64,000 nucleotides of DNA, from the NCBI RefSeq assembly GCF_007858255.1, contig NZ_VFEU01000005.1:62001-126000 (forward strand), written 5' to 3'. A program made the position numbers and the translations under genes. Below the pieces are notes generated by a model. It ran no database searches, was not told where the DNA came from, and saw only the letters and a list, made by a program, of their open reading frames with translations. The DNA is from Pseudomonas rhodesiae. Its GTDB lineage: Bacteria; Pseudomonadota; Gammaproteobacteria; Pseudomonadales; Pseudomonadaceae. Below, piece after piece: positions 49,294 to 60,726 of this stretch (the first letter of the stretch is position 1; every line of letters starts with the position of its first letter).

Positions 49294-49319
49294 AAAAAAC
49301 CCGCGCCAGGCGCGGGTTT
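49294..49319 (-). terminator. Terminator of the tol-pal-cpoB operon
   Basis: AAACCCGCG (49297-49305) and CGCGGGTTT (49311-49319) form the stem; the minus-strand T-run is the A-run at 49294-49299. Lies between cpoB and queE. Confidence 0.9.
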
Positions 49320-49340
49320 CTTCTAAACGGGCCGCTTCGC

Positions 49341-50174
49341 TTACAAGCGTTGCAGGTCGCGTTGAGCCAACTGGGCAGCAGACGTCCCAGGATATTGGGC
49401 CACTACTTGCTGCAGAATGCCTTTGACCTTGTCGGTATGACCCAGGCGGCGCTCTACGTCAGCCAGCTTATACAGCGAGTCCGGCACCTTGGCGTGCTTG
49501 GGGTACAGCTGACTGACCTTGGCAAATGCCTGGCCGGCACCTTGCAAATCACCCTTGGCGAGGTTGACTTCGCCAAGCCAGTACTGAGCGTTGCCCGCAT
49601 ATTGGCTGTTGGGGTATTTGCGCAGAAATGCGGTAAAAGCCTGGCTGGCTTTATCGAAGTCCTTGGCTTTGATCAGGTCGAAGGCAGCATCGTAATAGAG
49701 CTTTTCCTTCGCTGGGTCACCCGGTTCGCTGCTGGCGGCGGGGGCTTGGCTAGCGGCCGCCCCGGCTGCTGCACCACCGGCAGCAGCGCTTGGCGCGCCA
49801 CCGGCAGAAGAATTATCAGGAGTAGCGGCAGGTGTAACGCCGGCTCCTATACGTCGATCAAGATCCTGGTATCGCTCCAGGCCTTCTTGCTTGAGCTGGT
49901 TCACTTGATTCTGCAGAACTTCAATCGCGCCTTGTTGCTGCGCAAGTTGATCCTGCATGCGTTGCAGCTGGTTGAACAGTTCGCCCTGTGCCGAGGGCGC
50001 GGACGTTGCCGCCCCCCCAGCATAGGCGCCGTTCGTGCCATAACCCGCTGGCGGATAACTGCTCCCGCTATTGTTATAGCCAGAGTTGCTATCTTCCACA
50101 GGAACCGCAGCCCACACCGCAAGCGGTGCGAAGCTGAGAGCCAATACAGTTAGAGCACGACGGCACGTTCGCAT
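49341..50174 (-). CDS. cpoB: Cell division coordinator CpoB (YbgF)
   Basis: A 277-residue periplasmic protein: signal peptide (cleaved after VWA), Asn/Gly/Ser/Tyr-rich segment, trimerising coiled coil (about residues 62-105), a low-complexity Ala/Pro/Ser linker (110-150) and three TPR repeats (about 155-275; YYDAAFDLIKAKDFDKASQA). CpoB binds TolA and PBP1B, coordinating outer-membrane constriction with septal peptidoglycan synthesis. Six bp after pal. Confidence 0.94.
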   Translation of the reverse strand: MRTCRRALTVLALSFAPLAVWAAVPVEDSNSGYNNSGSSYPPAGYGTNGAYAGGAATSAPSAQGELFNQLQRMQDQLAQQQGAIEVLQNQVNQLKQEGLERYQDLDRRIGAGVTPAATPDNSSAGGAPSAAAGGAAAGAAASQAPAASSEPGDPAKEKLYYDAAFDLIKAKDFDKASQAFTAFLRKYPNSQYAGNAQYWLGEVNLAKGDLQGAGQAFAKVSQLYPKHAKVPDSLYKLADVERRLGHTDKVKGILQQVVAQYPGTSAAQLAQRDLQRL

Positions 50175-50180
50175 GACGAA

Positions 50181-50681
50181 TTACTTACGCAGTTCGACGC
50201 GACGGTTTTGAGCCCAGGACTGCTCGTCGTGGCCAGTAGCAACTGGACGCTCTTTACCGTAGGAAACCAGTTCCAGCTGAGCTGGCGAAACGCCTTGCAG
50301 GACCAGGTAGCGTTGAACGGCTTTAGCACGACGCTCGCCCAGTGCCATGTTGTACTCACGAGTACCACGTTCGTCGGTGTTACCTTCCAGAACAACGCGA
50401 GCGCCGTTAGCTTTCAGGTCCTTCGCGTGAACGTCCAGAGCGCGCATGGCTTCTGGCTTCAGGTCCGAACTGTCGTATTCGAAGTAGAAAGTAGTGATCG
50501 CGCGCAGAGCAGCTTCTTCGCTCAGGGAGCCGTCAACTGCACCAGTGTTAGCGCCATAACCAGCGTTTGGATCAACAGCTGCGCCTTCACCGGCATTGTC
50601 GCCGCCTTTGGACGAGCAACCAACGGCTACGGACAGAGCCAGAGCCAGAGCAGCAAACTTACCAAACTTCAGCATTTCCAT
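50181..50681 (-). CDS. pal: Peptidoglycan-associated lipoprotein Pal (OprL)
   Basis: A 166-residue outer-membrane lipoprotein. Signal peptide with lipobox ending VAVGC, a Gly/Asn/Ala-rich linker, then an OmpA-C domain with [17 protein letters not shown] as peptidoglycan-binding region. ATG 50681 follows AGGAG; 12 upstream codons in frame are not used. Tethers the outer membrane to the wall and binds TolB. Confidence 0.97.
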   Translation of the reverse strand: MEMLKFGKFAALALALSVAVGCSSKGGDNAGEGAAVDPNAGYGANTGAVDGSLSEEAALRAITTFYFEYDSSDLKPEAMRALDVHAKDLKANGARVVLEGNTDERGTREYNMALGERRAKAVQRYLVLQGVSPAQLELVSYGKERPVATGHDEQSWAQNRRVELRK

Positions 50682-50736
50682 CGTGAAACTCCTAATGAAC
50701 CCCAGTGTGTTAAGCAAATCTTTTTGTAGCGCCGCG

Positions 50737-52038
50737 TCAGTTCAGGTAAGGGGACCAGGATGGTTCTCTGACTTCGCCTTGTGCGGTAGGAAGCGGGAGC
50801 CTTACGCGTCCATTAATGGACACGAGCATCAAGACTCCCCGGCCCTGCTGGCGGGTGGCGTAGATTACCATGGTGCCGTTGGGCGCAACAGTAGCTGACT
50901 CATCAAGGTTGGTATCTGTAAGGATTTTTACGGTTCCGCGCTGCAAATCCTGGGCCGCAACCCGGAAATTAGTGAAACCATCCTGACGGTGAATCATCAC
51001 CAACGTCTTTTCATCAGCCGACAGTTTAGGGTTGGCGTTGTAGTTACCGATAAAGGTCACTCGCTCCGCACCGCCACCGCCAATACTGGACTTGTAGATT
51101 TGTGGCTTACCGCCACGATCGGAGGTGAAGTAGATGGTCGAGCCATCCTTGCCCCAGAACGGTTCGGTATTGATGCCCGGGCCGCTGGTAACACGGGTGA
51201 TCTGACGCGAAGCCATGTTCATCACGTAGATATCCGGATTGCCATCTTTAGACAGCACAAACGCCAGGCGCGAGCCATCCGGTGACCAGGCAGGCGCGCC
51301 GTTAAGGCCTTCGAAGTTGGTGATCTGCTCACGGCGACCGGTATCGATATGCTGCACAAAGATACGTGGACGCTTCTGCTCGAAGGACACATAGGCAATA
51401 CGCTTGCCGTCCGGTGCGAAGCGCGGCGACAGAATCGGCTCGCGCGATTGCAGCAAGGTCACTGCCCGCGCACCGTCGTAGTCCGAACGTTGCAGGGTGT
51501 AGCGCGTGTTATCTACCGAGAAGCGTTCAGCCGTTACATAGAGCAGACGCGTAGAGAAAGCACCTTTGATGCCGGTGAGCTTTTCAAACGACTGGTCCGA
51601 AATGTAGTGGGCCATGTCACGCAATTGTTCGGTGGTGCCCGACACGCTGCCGGTCAGGACCTGCTGCTCCGTTGCCACGTTGAACAACGCGTAGGTGATT
51701 TGCAAGCGGCCGCCGGCCGGCACAATGTTGCCGACCATCAGGTACTGGGCGCCAACGGCTTTCCAGTCACGGAACACGACTTCGCTGGCCTGGTTTGGCT
51801 GGCTGATCATGTTGCCTTTTGGAATTGGCGCGTAATAACCGGAGTTGCGCAGGTCGTCACTGACGATCTGTGCCATGTCGTCCGGCAATACACTGCCGCC
51901 TTGCCAACCGAACGGCACTACCGCGATCGGAGTGGCCCGATCGCTACCGCTGGTAACCAGGATGTTCTTTTCATCCGCCGTCGCTATCCCTGCCATACAG
52001 CAAATAACGACAAGCATTCCTCGAAGAAGGTTTCTCAC
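50737..52038 (-). CDS. tolB: Tol-Pal system protein TolB
   Basis: A 433-residue periplasmic protein: signal peptide (cleaved near GIATA), N-terminal domain to about residue 165, and a six-bladed beta-propeller with repeated SPDG/APDG turns that binds Pal and colicins. The GTG start at 52038 overlaps the tolA stop by four bases, giving translational coupling. Confidence 0.97.
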   Translation of the reverse strand: MRNLLRGMLVVICCMAGIATADEKNILVTSGSDRATPIAVVPFGWQGGSVLPDDMAQIVSDDLRNSGYYAPIPKGNMISQPNQASEVVFRDWKAVGAQYLMVGNIVPAGGRLQITYALFNVATEQQVLTGSVSGTTEQLRDMAHYISDQSFEKLTGIKGAFSTRLLYVTAERFSVDNTRYTLQRSDYDGARAVTLLQSREPILSPRFAPDGKRIAYVSFEQKRPRIFVQHIDTGRREQITNFEGLNGAPAWSPDGSRLAFVLSKDGNPDIYVMNMASRQITRVTSGPGINTEPFWGKDGSTIYFTSDRGGKPQIYKSSIGGGGAERVTFIGNYNANPKLSADEKTLVMIHRQDGFTNFRVAAQDLQRGTVKILTDTNLDESATVAPNGTMVIYATRQQGRGVLMLVSINGRVRLPLPTAQGEVREPSWSPYLN

Positions 52039-53108
52039 AAGGCTAGATCCTCAGGTGTGAATGTCATCTTGAATGAACGATAGGGAGCGAAGTCGCTTGG
52101 TTTCATTCCCTGCATCTCGGTCAACCGGCCAATGTTCTTGACCGCGGCAACCGCCGAACTGTCGAACGAACCGTCACCACTGGACTTGGCCACGCTGACC
52201 GAAGTCACCGTACCGTCCGGCAACATGCCGATCTGCAGTACTACTGTCATGCCTTTGCGTGCCGAAGGTGGACGTGTCCAGCCTTCTGCTGCCCGCGCCC
52301 GAATCAGGTCGTCGAAACTGCCCGCTACTTCATCGCCACGCTCATCGGCCAAGGCTTGCTGACGCTGCGGCGTGTCGGAAAGCAAATCTGCCAAGGCCTG
52401 GGCCTTTTTCTCTTCGGCGGATTTACGCGCTGCTTCCTGAGCCTTTTTCTTCTGGGCATCGGCGGCAGCTTTCTTCTTCGCTTCGTCGGCGACTTTTTTC
52501 TTCGCCTCGTCTGCTTCAGCTTTTTTCTTGGCGTCTTCGGCGGCTTTCTTCTTCGCGTCTTCGACTATCTTCTTCTTGGCTTCCTCAGCGGCCTTTTTCT
52601 TGGCCTCTTCTTCGGCAGCTTTCTTGGCTTCTTCTTCAGCTTTCTTCTTGGCTATATCAGCCAATTGTTTCTCTTCGGCCTTCTTGGCTTCGGCAGCTTT
52701 CTCGGCTTTTTTGGCTTCATCAGCCTTTTTCGCCTCGTCGGCCTTCTTGGCTTCGTCTGCCTTTTTCGATTCCTCGGCCTTTTGAGCCGCCTCTTCTTTC
52801 TTTTGTTCCGCAGCAGCCTTCACCGCTTCCTGCTCGACCTTCTTCTGTTCCATCTGCTCGACTTCAGTCTGACGCGCGGCCGACTTCTGCGCCTCACCCG
52901 CAATCTTCTGATTGGTCTGGGTAGTGGCCTGACTTTTCGATTTCAGCTGATACAGGGTCGCCTGCACGATAGGCTTGGCTGGCGGCAGGTCAGGGGTCAT
53001 GGCAAAGCTGACGAACAGCATGCCGAAGACCAGGACGTGCAGGGCAATCGCCCAAACGCTTGGCCAGAAGTAGCTTTCCGAGGCGGACGGCTCTCGCTGT
53101 TGGTGCAT
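52035..53108 (-). CDS. tolA: Tol-Pal system protein TolA
   Basis: A 357-residue protein: one N-terminal TM helix (about residues 15-37, [15 protein letters not shown]), a long Lys/Ala/Glu-rich helical domain II (about 70-255, repeats of KKADEA and KKAAE) and a globular domain III (about 260-357). TolA couples the TolQR motor to the outer membrane. The ATG shares one base with the tolR stop. Confidence 0.96.
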   Translation of the reverse strand: MHQQREPSASESYFWPSVWAIALHVLVFGMLFVSFAMTPDLPPAKPIVQATLYQLKSKSQATTQTNQKIAGEAQKSAARQTEVEQMEQKKVEQEAVKAAAEQKKEEAAQKAEESKKADEAKKADEAKKADEAKKAEKAAEAKKAEEKQLADIAKKKAEEEAKKAAEEEAKKKAAEEAKKKIVEDAKKKAAEDAKKKAEADEAKKKVADEAKKKAAADAQKKKAQEAARKSAEEKKAQALADLLSDTPQRQQALADERGDEVAGSFDDLIRARAAEGWTRPPSARKGMTVVLQIGMLPDGTVTSVSVAKSSGDGSFDSSAVAAVKNIGRLTEMQGMKPSDFAPYRSFKMTFTPEDLAL

Positions 53109-53569
53109 CAGGGCGCCTCGGTAATCAAGCCAACGTTACCGACGCCGGCCTTCTGCAGCCCGCCCATGGCGCCCATGACGGAACCATAGTCGACTGCTTT
53201 GTCACCGCGGATGAATACTTGGGTGTGCTTGCCACCTTCGTTACCGGCGCGAATGATCTTGGTCACCGCATCGGTCATCGCCGGCAACGTCAGGGCCTTG
53301 TCCTGTTGCTTCTGAGTGTCGACTTCGCTGCCAAGGTTCCAGTAATAGGTCTTGTCGGACTTGATCGAAATGGTCAGCACCTGAGTATTGTTGTCTTGCG
53401 GCAAGGCTTCGCTGGAAACCTTGGGCAGATCAACCTTCACACCCTGGTTGAGCATCGGCGCGGTCACCATGAAGATCACCAGCAGCACCAGCATCACGTC
53501 GATGTAAGGCACTACGTTCATCTCGGCGACCGGCTTGCGCTTGGTTCGAGCTCGAGTGATTAAAGCCAT
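53108..53569 (-). CDS. tolR: Tol-Pal system protein TolR
   Basis: A 153-residue ExbD/TolR subunit. One TM helix (about residues 20-40) contains the proton-relay Asp in VVPYIDVMLVLLVIFMVTAP, followed by a periplasmic domain. It forms the proton-driven motor with TolQ. 14 bp after tolQ. Confidence 0.96.
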   Translation of the reverse strand: MALITRARTKRKPVAEMNVVPYIDVMLVLLVIFMVTAPMLNQGVKVDLPKVSSEALPQDNNTQVLTISIKSDKTYYWNLGSEVDTQKQQDKALTLPAMTDAVTKIIRAGNEGGKHTQVFIRGDKAVDYGSVMGAMGGLQKAGVGNVGLITEAP

Positions 53570-53583
53570 CGGGAGGTACCTGC

Positions 53584-54279
53584 TTATTCTTCGCTGGTGT
53601 GCACTTTACGGTGCAGGATCGCCTGGAATTCATCGGCGAAGGTGTAGTAACGGCCAATCAGGTTCTCGCCGCGTGCGGCAAAGCGGTTATAGGCGATCAC
53701 CGCAGGGATGGCGGCAAACAGACCGATTGCAGTGGCGATCAGGGCTTCGGCGATACCGGGGGCCACGGTGGCCAGGGTCGCTTGTTGAGCCTGGGCCAGA
53801 CCACGGAAGGAGTTCATGATCCCCCACACCGTACCGAACAGGCCGATATACGGGCTGACGGAACCCACGGTGGCAAGAAAAGGCAGGCTCTGCTCAAGCT
53901 TCTCTTCTTCGCGGGAAATGGCGACGCGCATGGCGCGAGCCACGCCTTCCATCACCGCTTCCGGGTCTACGCCTGGCTGCTGGCGCAGACGGGAGAATTC
54001 CTTGAAGCCAGCACGGAAGATCTGCTCCACACCCGAATCCGGGTCCGGGTTGCTGCCGGCCTGGCGATAGAGCTTGGACAGGTCGATACCCGACCAGAAG
54101 CGCTCTTCAAAGCTCTCCAGGGCACGTCGACCGGCACGCAGCAGGTTGCTGCGCTGAAAAATCATGACCCAAGAGGTAACCGATGCGGCTACCAGGGTCA
54201 GCATGACCAGTTGAACCACAACACTGGCATTGCTGACCAGGCTCCACATGGAGGAATGGTCGACGACGGTAGGTTCCAC
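53584..54279 (-). CDS. tolQ: Tol-Pal system protein TolQ
   Basis: A 231-residue ExbB/TolQ/MotA subunit with three TM helices; the second and third contain the conserved GTVWGIMNSF and LIATAIGLFAAIPAVIAYN. Start GTG 54279 after GGAG, one base from the ybgC stop. Confidence 0.96.
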   Translation of the reverse strand: MEPTVVDHSSMWSLVSNASVVVQLVMLTLVAASVTSWVMIFQRSNLLRAGRRALESFEERFWSGIDLSKLYRQAGSNPDPDSGVEQIFRAGFKEFSRLRQQPGVDPEAVMEGVARAMRVAISREEEKLEQSLPFLATVGSVSPYIGLFGTVWGIMNSFRGLAQAQQATLATVAPGIAEALIATAIGLFAAIPAVIAYNRFAARGENLIGRYYTFADEFQAILHRKVHTSEE

Positions 54280-54280
54280 G

Positions 54281-54736
54281 CTAAATCTCCTGCTTTGATT
54301 GTTTACCCGCGCCGCTCACGGCGGCAAAGGCCACACGTAGAGTTTCGGGAATGGCCCGAGGTTTCAAACTGTTGGTGCGTACACACGCCACCAAAAACTG
54401 CCCCTCACAGAGCAGCGTTGCATCCGTTGCCCGCCTGACCTGCTGTTTGAAGCGCAGGCTGGCACGGTTCAATTCGATGACTTCAGCGCTAACCAGCAGT
54501 TCATCATCCAGTCGCGCCGAGGCGTGATAACGCGCCTCGCTGGAATGCACGACGAATAACAGGTCCTCCCCTGCCAGCTGGGATTGGGCAAAGCCCAGCT
54601 CCCGTAGCCGCTCGGTTCGAGCCCGCTCCATGAACTTAAGGTAATTGACGTAATAAACGATGCCGCCGGCATCGGTGTCCTCGTAATAAACGCGACAGCG
54701 ATGTGCGAACGACTGATCCCCGTTTTGCGCGCGCAT
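54281..54736 (-). CDS. ybgC: Acyl-CoA thioesterase YbgC
   Basis: A 151-residue hot-dog-fold thioesterase. The N-terminal catalytic signature is [29 protein letters not shown] in outline (catalytic Asp in EDTDAGG). It hydrolyses short acyl-CoA or acts on acyl-ACP and is regularly first in tol-pal operons, suggesting a link to envelope phospholipid metabolism. Confidence 0.95.
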   Translation of the reverse strand: MRAQNGDQSFAHRCRVYYEDTDAGGIVYYVNYLKFMERARTERLRELGFAQSQLAGEDLLFVVHSSEARYHASARLDDELLVSAEVIELNRASLRFKQQVRRATDATLLCEGQFLVACVRTNSLKPRAIPETLRVAFAAVSGAGKQSKQEI

Positions 54737-54875
54737 ACTCTAGTGCTTACTCCTGAGGTTGCCAATCCGGCCAGGCAACTGTTTTTTCATTCTCTGAAAC
54801 ATTTTCACTGACAGAATGACGACGCCAGTCACTGGGACAGCACAAACCTCGAATAAATCGTCGAGCCAAGCGCTT

Positions 54876-55934
54876 TTAATCGTCCACTGCATCGAGGAAT
54901 TCGTCTACCACGGGCATCTCGCCCAATCGTGACGGAATGTTTAATCCAAAATGCAGATAAGCATGACGCGTCACCACCCGCCCCCTTGGCGTGCGCATGA
55001 TGTAGCCCTGCTGGATCAGGTACGGCTCGAGCACATCCTCGATGGTGTGGCGTTCTTCGCTGATGGCAGCGGCCAGGCTGTCCACGCCTACCGGGCCACC
55101 GTCGAACTTCTCGATCATGGTCAAGAGTAGACGCCGATCCTGATGATCGAAGCCATGTTCGTCCACATCCAGCAGGTTGAGCGCCAGGTCGGCCACCGCC
55201 TTGGTAATGTGCCCCTTGGCGCGCACTTCGGCGAAGTCCCGCACCCGCCGCAGCAAACGGTTGGCGATACGCGGTGTGCCCCGGGCACGCCGAGCGATTT
55301 CAAACGAGCCTTCCGGGTCCAGCGGCAAGCCAAGGATGCTCGCCGAACGACTGACGATCGTGGCCAGATCCGCCGTGCTATAGAACTCCAGACGTTGAAC
55401 AATCCCAAAACGGTCTCGCAGCGGATTGGTCAGCATCCCCGCTCGCGTGGTGGCGCCCACCAAAGTGAACGGCGGCAAATCGAGCTTGATCGAGCGAGCC
55501 GCCGGGCCTTCGCCAATCATGATGTCGAGCTGGAAATCTTCCATCGCCGGGTACAACACTTCTTCGACAATCGGCGAGAGCCGGTGGATTTCGTCGATAA
55601 ACAGCACATCGTGCGGCTCTAGGTTGGTCAACAACGCTGCCAGATCACCGGGACGTTCCAGCACCGGACCTGAGGTGGACTTGATCGACACCCCCATTTC
55701 CTGAGCAATGATGTTGGCCAGGGTGGTCTTACCCAGCCCCGGCGGACCGAAGATCAACGTGTGATCCAGGGATTCACTGCGCCCGCGCGCCGCCTGGATG
55801 AACAGCTCCATCTGCTCGCGCACAGTGGGCTGGCCGATGTATTCAGCCAGGCTCAGGGGGCGGATGGCCCGGTCCTGGATTTCTTCACGGTCGCGCGGGC
55901 CGGTGGCCGCGATCAGACGATCAGCTTCAATCAC
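54876..55934 (-). CDS. ruvB: Holliday junction helicase RuvB
   Basis: A 352-residue AAA+ motor: Walker [10 protein letters not shown], Walker [10 protein letters not shown], sensor 1 GATTRAG, and a C-terminal winged helix. Drives branch migration with RuvA. GTG 55934 abuts the ruvA stop. Confidence 0.97.
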   Translation of the reverse strand: MIEADRLIAATGPRDREEIQDRAIRPLSLAEYIGQPTVREQMELFIQAARGRSESLDHTLIFGPPGLGKTTLANIIAQEMGVSIKSTSGPVLERPGDLAALLTNLEPHDVLFIDEIHRLSPIVEEVLYPAMEDFQLDIMIGEGPAARSIKLDLPPFTLVGATTRAGMLTNPLRDRFGIVQRLEFYSTADLATIVSRSASILGLPLDPEGSFEIARRARGTPRIANRLLRRVRDFAEVRAKGHITKAVADLALNLLDVDEHGFDHQDRRLLLTMIEKFDGGPVGVDSLAAAISEERHTIEDVLEPYLIQQGYIMRTPRGRVVTRHAYLHFGLNIPSRLGEMPVVDEFLDAVDD

Positions 55935-56546
55935 TTAAATCATTCCCTTCAGGGCGCGGCGGATCATGTCTTCACTGCTCAGGTTCTTATCTTTGATGGC
56001 CGATACCGCTTTGCTCGCTTCCTGGGGTTTGTAGCCCAAGGAAATCAAAGCGCTGACGGCATCGCTTTCGGCGCTGGCAACCTGGGACGCTGGCATATCA
56101 GGCTGGTTCGGCACCAAGGCAAACATGCTCGGCACCACCTCCCAGGCCTTGAAGCGGTCCTTGAGCTCCACCAGCAAACGCTCGGCGGTTTTCTTGCCGA
56201 CGCCCGGCACCTTGGTCAGCGCCGAGGTATCCTGCGCCGATACGGCGCGCACCAGTTCGTCTACTTCCAGACTGGACATCAAGGCCAGCGCCAGTTTCGG
56301 TCCCACGCCATTGAGGCGGATCAGTTCGCGGAAGAAGTCACGGTCGCGCTTGCCAATGAAACCATAGAGCAATTGCGCGTCTTCGCGCACCACCAGATGG
56401 GTATGCAGCGTGAGCGGCTCGCCGACCGACGGCAGGCGATACAGGGTGGTCATGGGCACTTCCAGCTCATAGCCCAGCCCGTTGACATCCAAAATAAGGT
56501 GCGGCGGCTGCTTTTCAGCCAGGGTGCCGCGCAAACGTCCAATCAC
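55935..56546 (-). CDS. ruvA: Holliday junction DNA helicase subunit RuvA
   Basis: A 203-residue tetrameric junction-binding protein. OB-fold start [20 protein letters not shown], helix-hairpin-helix repeats ([32 protein letters not shown]) and a C-terminal domain binding RuvB. Start GTG 56546 after AAGGA; the open frame continues six codons upstream. Confidence 0.96.
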   Translation of the reverse strand: MIGRLRGTLAEKQPPHLILDVNGLGYELEVPMTTLYRLPSVGEPLTLHTHLVVREDAQLLYGFIGKRDRDFFRELIRLNGVGPKLALALMSSLEVDELVRAVSAQDTSALTKVPGVGKKTAERLLVELKDRFKAWEVVPSMFALVPNQPDMPASQVASAESDAVSALISLGYKPQEASKAVSAIKDKNLSSEDMIRRALKGMI

Positions 56547-56613
56547 GGTACAGATCCTTAACACTTAGGGTCAGATCAAAGCCTGACCGGAAATCACGAT
56601 TGCGCTGATGCTA

Positions 56614-57138
56614 TCAGAGACGCAGGCGACCGCCACGACTGCGTGCCGTACCCAGGCCATGAGGCAGCAGACTGGAACGGGTGTGCGCATGACAGATGGC
56701 AATGGCCAGGGCATCGGAGGCGTCGATTTGCGGTTTAGCCGTGAGTTTGAGCATGTGCATGACCATCATCTGCACCTGCTCTTTATTGGCACCACCAGTA
56801 CCGACCACAGCCTGCTTGACTTGGGTCGCGGTGTATTCGGCGATCTCCATGCCCTCCTCCGCGCCAGCAACAATGGCCGCACCACGGGCCTGGCCGAGTT
56901 TGAGCGCCGAGTCGGCGTTCTTGGCCATAAACACTTTTTCGATACCCATGGTCACCGGCCCGTAGGTCTGGATCACTTCACGCACGCCGCGATAGACGAT
57001 CTGCAAGCGCTCGGCCAACTCCCCCGAACCGGTACGAATACAACCCGACGCAACGTAGACGCAGCCACGCGGAGTCTGCTGCACCACGCCAAAACCGGTG
57101 ATGCGCGAACCGGGGTCGATACCTAGGATTAAAGTCAT
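56614..57138 (-). CDS. ruvC: Crossover junction endodeoxyribonuclease RuvC
   Basis: A 174-residue resolvase with RNase H fold: acidic residues in [23 protein letters not shown] and the C-terminal [12 protein letters not shown]. Cuts Holliday junctions. ATG 57138 ([10 protein letters not shown]). Operon ruvC-ruvA-ruvB. Confidence 0.96.
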   Translation of the reverse strand: MTLILGIDPGSRITGFGVVQQTPRGCVYVASGCIRTGSGELAERLQIVYRGVREVIQTYGPVTMGIEKVFMAKNADSALKLGQARGAAIVAGAEEGMEIAEYTATQVKQAVVGTGGANKEQVQMMVMHMLKLTAKPQIDASDALAIAICHAHTRSSLLPHGLGTARSRGGRLRL

Positions 57139-57188
57139 AACGCCTGCGGGTTGGGTTAAACACATTTTTTGATACAGGGAAGATTCAA

Positions 57189-57278
57189 TGTGGGAGGGGG
57201 CTTGCCCCCGATTGCAGAGTATCAGTCGCCACATACAGCGACTGATACACCGCTATCGGGGACAAGCCCCCTCCCACC
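57189..57278. repeat. REPIN between yebC and ruvC
   Basis: Inverted REP pair TGTGGGAGGGGGCTTGCCCC ... GACAAGCCCCCTCCCACC with an internal inverted repeat ATCAGTCGC/GCGACTGAT in the loop. Confidence 0.92.
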
Positions 57279-57296
57279 ATCAATCAACATCGTGCT

Positions 57297-58043
57297 TCAG
57301 CCTAGCTGTTCGGCCACTGACTCTGGAATATCGGCATTCGAATAGACGTTTTGTACATCGTCCAAGTCTTCAAGCATATCCAGCAGCTTCAACACTTTCT
57401 GCGCGCCTTCCAGGTCCAGTTCGGCACTGGTCGTCGGCAGCATCACGATTTCTGCGTCGGTGCCTTTAAAGCCCGCAGCTTCCAATGCATTGCGCACAGC
57501 ATAGAAACTGGCAAACGAGGTGAAAACATCGATGGAACCGTCGTCGTTGGTGACCACGTCGTCGGCATCCGCCTCCATCGCCGCTTCCATCAGCGCGTCT
57601 TCATCGGTGCCCGGCGCGAAGGTGATCTGCCCCTTGCGCTCGAACAGATAGGCCACCGAACCGTCTGTGCCGAGGTTGCCACCGCACTTGCTGAACGCAT
57701 GGCGTACGGCTGCGGCGGTACGGTTACGGTTATCGGTCATGCACTCGACCATCACCGCCACGCCGCCCGGGCCGTAGCCTTCGTAGGTCAGCTCGACCAT
57801 GTCGTCGGTATCGGCAGCACCGGCACCACGGGCCACGGCGCGATCAATAATGTCGCGGCTCATATTGGCGCCCAGCGCCTTGTCCAGCGCCAGGCGCAGA
57901 CGCGGGTTGGAGCCCGGATCACCGCCGCCCTGACGGGCAGCGACGGTCAGTTCGCGAATCCACTTGGTGAAGATCTTGCCTTTCTTGGCATCCTGACGCT
58001 CTTTGCGGTGCTTGATGTTCGCCCACTTGGAATGGCCAGCCAT
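57297..58043 (-). CDS. yebC: YebC/PmpR family protein
   Basis: A 248-residue three-domain protein starting [20 protein letters not shown]. Domain II has the acidic EADADDV region. Bacterial YebC proteins were first called transcriptional regulators (PmpR represses quinolone signalling in P. aeruginosa), and family members are reported to aid ribosomes on polyproline. Lies between ruvC and aspS. Confidence 0.95.
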   Translation of the reverse strand: MAGHSKWANIKHRKERQDAKKGKIFTKWIRELTVAARQGGGDPGSNPRLRLALDKALGANMSRDIIDRAVARGAGAADTDDMVELTYEGYGPGGVAVMVECMTDNRNRTAAAVRHAFSKCGGNLGTDGSVAYLFERKGQITFAPGTDEDALMEAAMEADADDVVTNDDGSIDVFTSFASFYAVRNALEAAGFKGTDAEIVMLPTTSAELDLEGAQKVLKLLDMLEDLDDVQNVYSNADIPESVAEQLG

Positions 58044-58126
58044 AACACAACTCCGAATTCTCTAGAAACCTGATCAATCCCGCCCCAGGCCGGACCTTTC
58101 TCTTTAAAACACAACCCTTGTAACGC

Positions 58127-58156
58127 AAAGGCGCATCCGAAGATGCGCCTTTTTAG
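58127..58156. terminator. Terminator between aspS and yebC
   Basis: AAAGGCGCAT (58127-58136) and ATGCGCCTTT (58143-58152) with a six-base loop. The T-run is longer on the plus strand; on the minus strand it is TTT only, so read-through into yebC is likely. Confidence 0.75.
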
Positions 58157-58192
58157 ACCGCGTAAACCTCAGTGCGCTTTCACGCAGCAGCT

Positions 58193-59968
58193 TTACTCAG
58201 CCTTCGGCGTCTCGCGCAGGCGGATATGCAGCTCGCGCAATGCCTTGGCATCCACTACGCCCGGCGCCTGGGTCATGACGTCCGCGGCACTCTGGGTTTT
58301 CGGGAAGGCAATCACTTCACGGATCGACTGGGCACCGGTCATCAGCATCACCAGACGGTCCAGACCGAAGGCCAGGCCACCGTGGGGCGGGGCGCCGTAC
58401 TTCAGGGCGTCAAGCAGGAAGCCGAATTTCTCTTCCTGTTCCGCTTCGTCGATGCCCAGCAGACGGAAGACCGCTTGCTGCATCTCTTTACGGTGGATAC
58501 GGATCGAACCGCCACCCAGCTCAGTGCCGTTGAGCACCATGTCGTAAGCGCGCGACAGTGCGCCCGCCGGGTTGGCCTCCAACTCGGCCGGGGAGCATTT
58601 CGGCGCAGTGAACGGGTGGTGCAAGGCGCTGAAGCTGCCGTCGTCGTTCTCCTCGAACATCGGGAAGTCAACGACCCACATCGGCGCCCATTCGCAGGTG
58701 AGCAGGTTCAGGTCGTGGCCCAGCTTGATCCGCAGCGCGCCCAGCGCTTCGCTGACGATCTTGGCCTTGTCGGCACCGAAGAACACGATGTCGCCATCGA
58801 CCGCACCCACGCGATCGAGGATCACGTTCAGGTTGGCTTCCGGGATGTTCTTCACGATGGGCGATTGCAGGCCATCAACGCCGTTGGCGCGCTCGTTGAC
58901 CTTGATGTACGCCAGGCCCTTGGCACCGTAGATGCCGACAAACTTGGTGTAGTCGTCGATCTGCTTGCGCGGCATGCTCGCGCCGCCAGGCACGCGCAGG
59001 GCGGCGATGCGGCATTTAGGGTCGTTGGCCGGGCCGCTGAACACCTTGAATTCAACCTCTTTGAGCTGGTCGGCCACGTCCACCAGTTCCAGCGGGTTAC
59101 GCAGGTCTGGTTTGTCGGAACCGTAGCGACGCATGGCTTCTTCGAAGGTCATGTGCGGGAAGTCACCGAACTCCAAGCCCAATACTTCCTTGAACAGGTT
59201 GCGGATCATCTGCTCGGTCAGGCCCATGATCTCTTTCTCATCGAGGAAACTGGTCTCGATGTCGATCTGGGTGAATTCCGGCTGACGGTCGGCGCGCAGA
59301 TCTTCGTCACGGAAGCACTTGGCGATCTGGTAGTAACGGTCGAAGCCGGCCACCATCAGCAACTGTTTGAACAGCTGTGGCGATTGCGGCAGGGCAAAGA
59401 AGCTGCCGGCGTGGGTGCGGCTAGGCACCAGGTAGTCACGCGCGCCTTCCGGGGTGGCCCGGGTCAGAATTGGCGTTTCAACGTCGAGGAAGCCGTTCTC
59501 GTCGAGGAAGCGACGGATGCTGGTGGTCATGCGCGAGCGCAGACGCAGCTTCTCGGCCATTTCCGGACGACGCAGGTCCAGGAAGCGGTAGCGCAGGCGG
59601 GTTTCTTCGCCGACGTCGGAGTATTCGTTGAGTGGGAACGGCGGGGTCTCCGACTCGTTCAACACTTCCAGTTCGTAGCCCAACACCTCGATACCGCCGG
59701 AGGCCATGTTCTTGTTCACGGCACCTGCCGGACGCAGACGCACCTTGCCGGTGATTTTCACCACGTATTCGCTGCGCACGCGGTCGGCGGCGGCAAAGCT
59801 CTCGGCGCGGTCCGGGTCGAACACCACTTGGGCCAGACCGTCACGATCACGGATATCGAGGAAGATCACCCCGCCGTGGTCGCGGCGACGGTGAACCCAT
59901 CCGCAAAGGGTAATTTCCTGACCTTCCAGGGTCTCGTTCAGTTGGCCGCAATAGTGGCTGCGCATCAT
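58193..59968 (-). CDS. aspS: Aspartyl-tRNA synthetase (probably non-discriminating)
   Basis: A 591-residue class IIb synthetase: N-terminal OB-fold anticodon domain ([16 protein letters not shown]), motif 2 [16 protein letters not shown], bacterial GAD insertion (about residues 290-420), motif 3 [11 protein letters not shown]. In pseudomonads AspRS also charges tRNA-Asn, which is amidated by GatCAB. Start ATG 59968 ([10 protein letters not shown]). Confidence 0.96.
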   Translation of the reverse strand: MMRSHYCGQLNETLEGQEITLCGWVHRRRDHGGVIFLDIRDRDGLAQVVFDPDRAESFAAADRVRSEYVVKITGKVRLRPAGAVNKNMASGGIEVLGYELEVLNESETPPFPLNEYSDVGEETRLRYRFLDLRRPEMAEKLRLRSRMTTSIRRFLDENGFLDVETPILTRATPEGARDYLVPSRTHAGSFFALPQSPQLFKQLLMVAGFDRYYQIAKCFRDEDLRADRQPEFTQIDIETSFLDEKEIMGLTEQMIRNLFKEVLGLEFGDFPHMTFEEAMRRYGSDKPDLRNPLELVDVADQLKEVEFKVFSGPANDPKCRIAALRVPGGASMPRKQIDDYTKFVGIYGAKGLAYIKVNERANGVDGLQSPIVKNIPEANLNVILDRVGAVDGDIVFFGADKAKIVSEALGALRIKLGHDLNLLTCEWAPMWVVDFPMFEENDDGSFSALHHPFTAPKCSPAELEANPAGALSRAYDMVLNGTELGGGSIRIHRKEMQQAVFRLLGIDEAEQEEKFGFLLDALKYGAPPHGGLAFGLDRLVMLMTGAQSIREVIAFPKTQSAADVMTQAPGVVDAKALRELHIRLRETPKAE

Positions 59969-60076
59969 GGTCGTGGTTTCACTTCTCGTAATTCGAAATT
60001 CGGTGGAGGCCCGCCTCGTCACCGTTCATATAAGCCAGGTGACGGATAATGCAGGAGCCTGCGCGTAGAGTTCAAC

Positions 60077-60298
60077 TCAGTCTGCTTTGTCGCCGCCCGC
60101 CAGATTCTTCTTGGCGCCGGTCTTGAAATCGGTCTCGTACCAGCCGCTGCCACTGAGGCGAAAGCCCGGCATGGACAACATCTTCTTGAGTTCAGGAGCC
60201 TGGCAGGCCGGGCAATCGACCAACGGCGCGGCGCTGATCTTCTGGATGGCTTCCAACTGATGACCACAGGAAGCACATTGATAGTCGTACATGGGCAT
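60077..60298 (-). CDS. FmdB-family zinc-ribbon protein
   Basis: A 73-residue protein starting MPMYDYQCASCGHQLEAIQK with two CxxC knuckles (C-ASC-G; CPAC) forming a zinc ribbon, and a polar C-terminal tail. The family is widespread with no firm function; possibly a regulatory or RNA-linked adaptor. Conserved upstream neighbour of aspS. Confidence 0.92.
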   Translation of the reverse strand: MPMYDYQCASCGHQLEAIQKISAAPLVDCPACQAPELKKMLSMPGFRLSGSGWYETDFKTGAKKNLAGGDKAD

Positions 60299-60468
60299 GG
60301 CGATGTCTCGGCGAGCAGATCGTTACTGCGCCACGCCTGCCCGAAGGGTAAAGCCCCGGCCTGCGCAGCAAAGCGCGGGATTATATCTGGTAAATCGAGC
60401 CAGCGCAGCCGGCTTTCTGCCCGGGAGTCAGCCCGCCAACACAGCGAGCCGACCCCGGGCACCTTTGT

Positions 60469-60726
60469 TTACTCCGGGTCGGGCGCAGCCGTACGGCCTT
60501 TTAACAGGTGAACCACGCACACCACCCTGACCAAACCGCTGAAGTTCTTCACACCTCCATAACGCAAGTGCACCTCCCGATCGACATAAGACAGTAACGC
60601 ACTGACTGAACAGGCGTTGATCCTGGCGATTTCCGTAAGGATATTCCAATAGATCTGCTCAAGTCGCAGGCACGTCGAAAACCCGTTGAGCCTGACTGAT
60701 CGGGACAATGGCCTTGCCAACCCCAT
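60469..60726 (-). CDS. Ribbon-helix-helix (RHH_4) protein
   Basis: An 85-residue protein with a ribbon-helix-helix DNA-binding-type domain (RSVRLNGFSTCLRLEQIYWN; then LTEIARINACSVSALLSYV). I prefer ATG 60726 (AAGGG upstream); ATG 60783 would add 19 residues. Stand-alone RHH_4 proteins are predicted regulators; targets unknown. Confidence 0.75.
   Translation of the reverse strand: MGLARPLSRSVRLNGFSTCLRLEQIYWNILTEIARINACSVSALLSYVDREVHLRYGGVKNFSGLVRVVCVVHLLKGRTAAPDPE

Noticed and set aside
52356..53189. Leu/Phe-rich plus-strand frames opposite tolA resembling a membrane protein
   Set aside because: Produced by reading the Lys/Ala repeats of TolA backwards.
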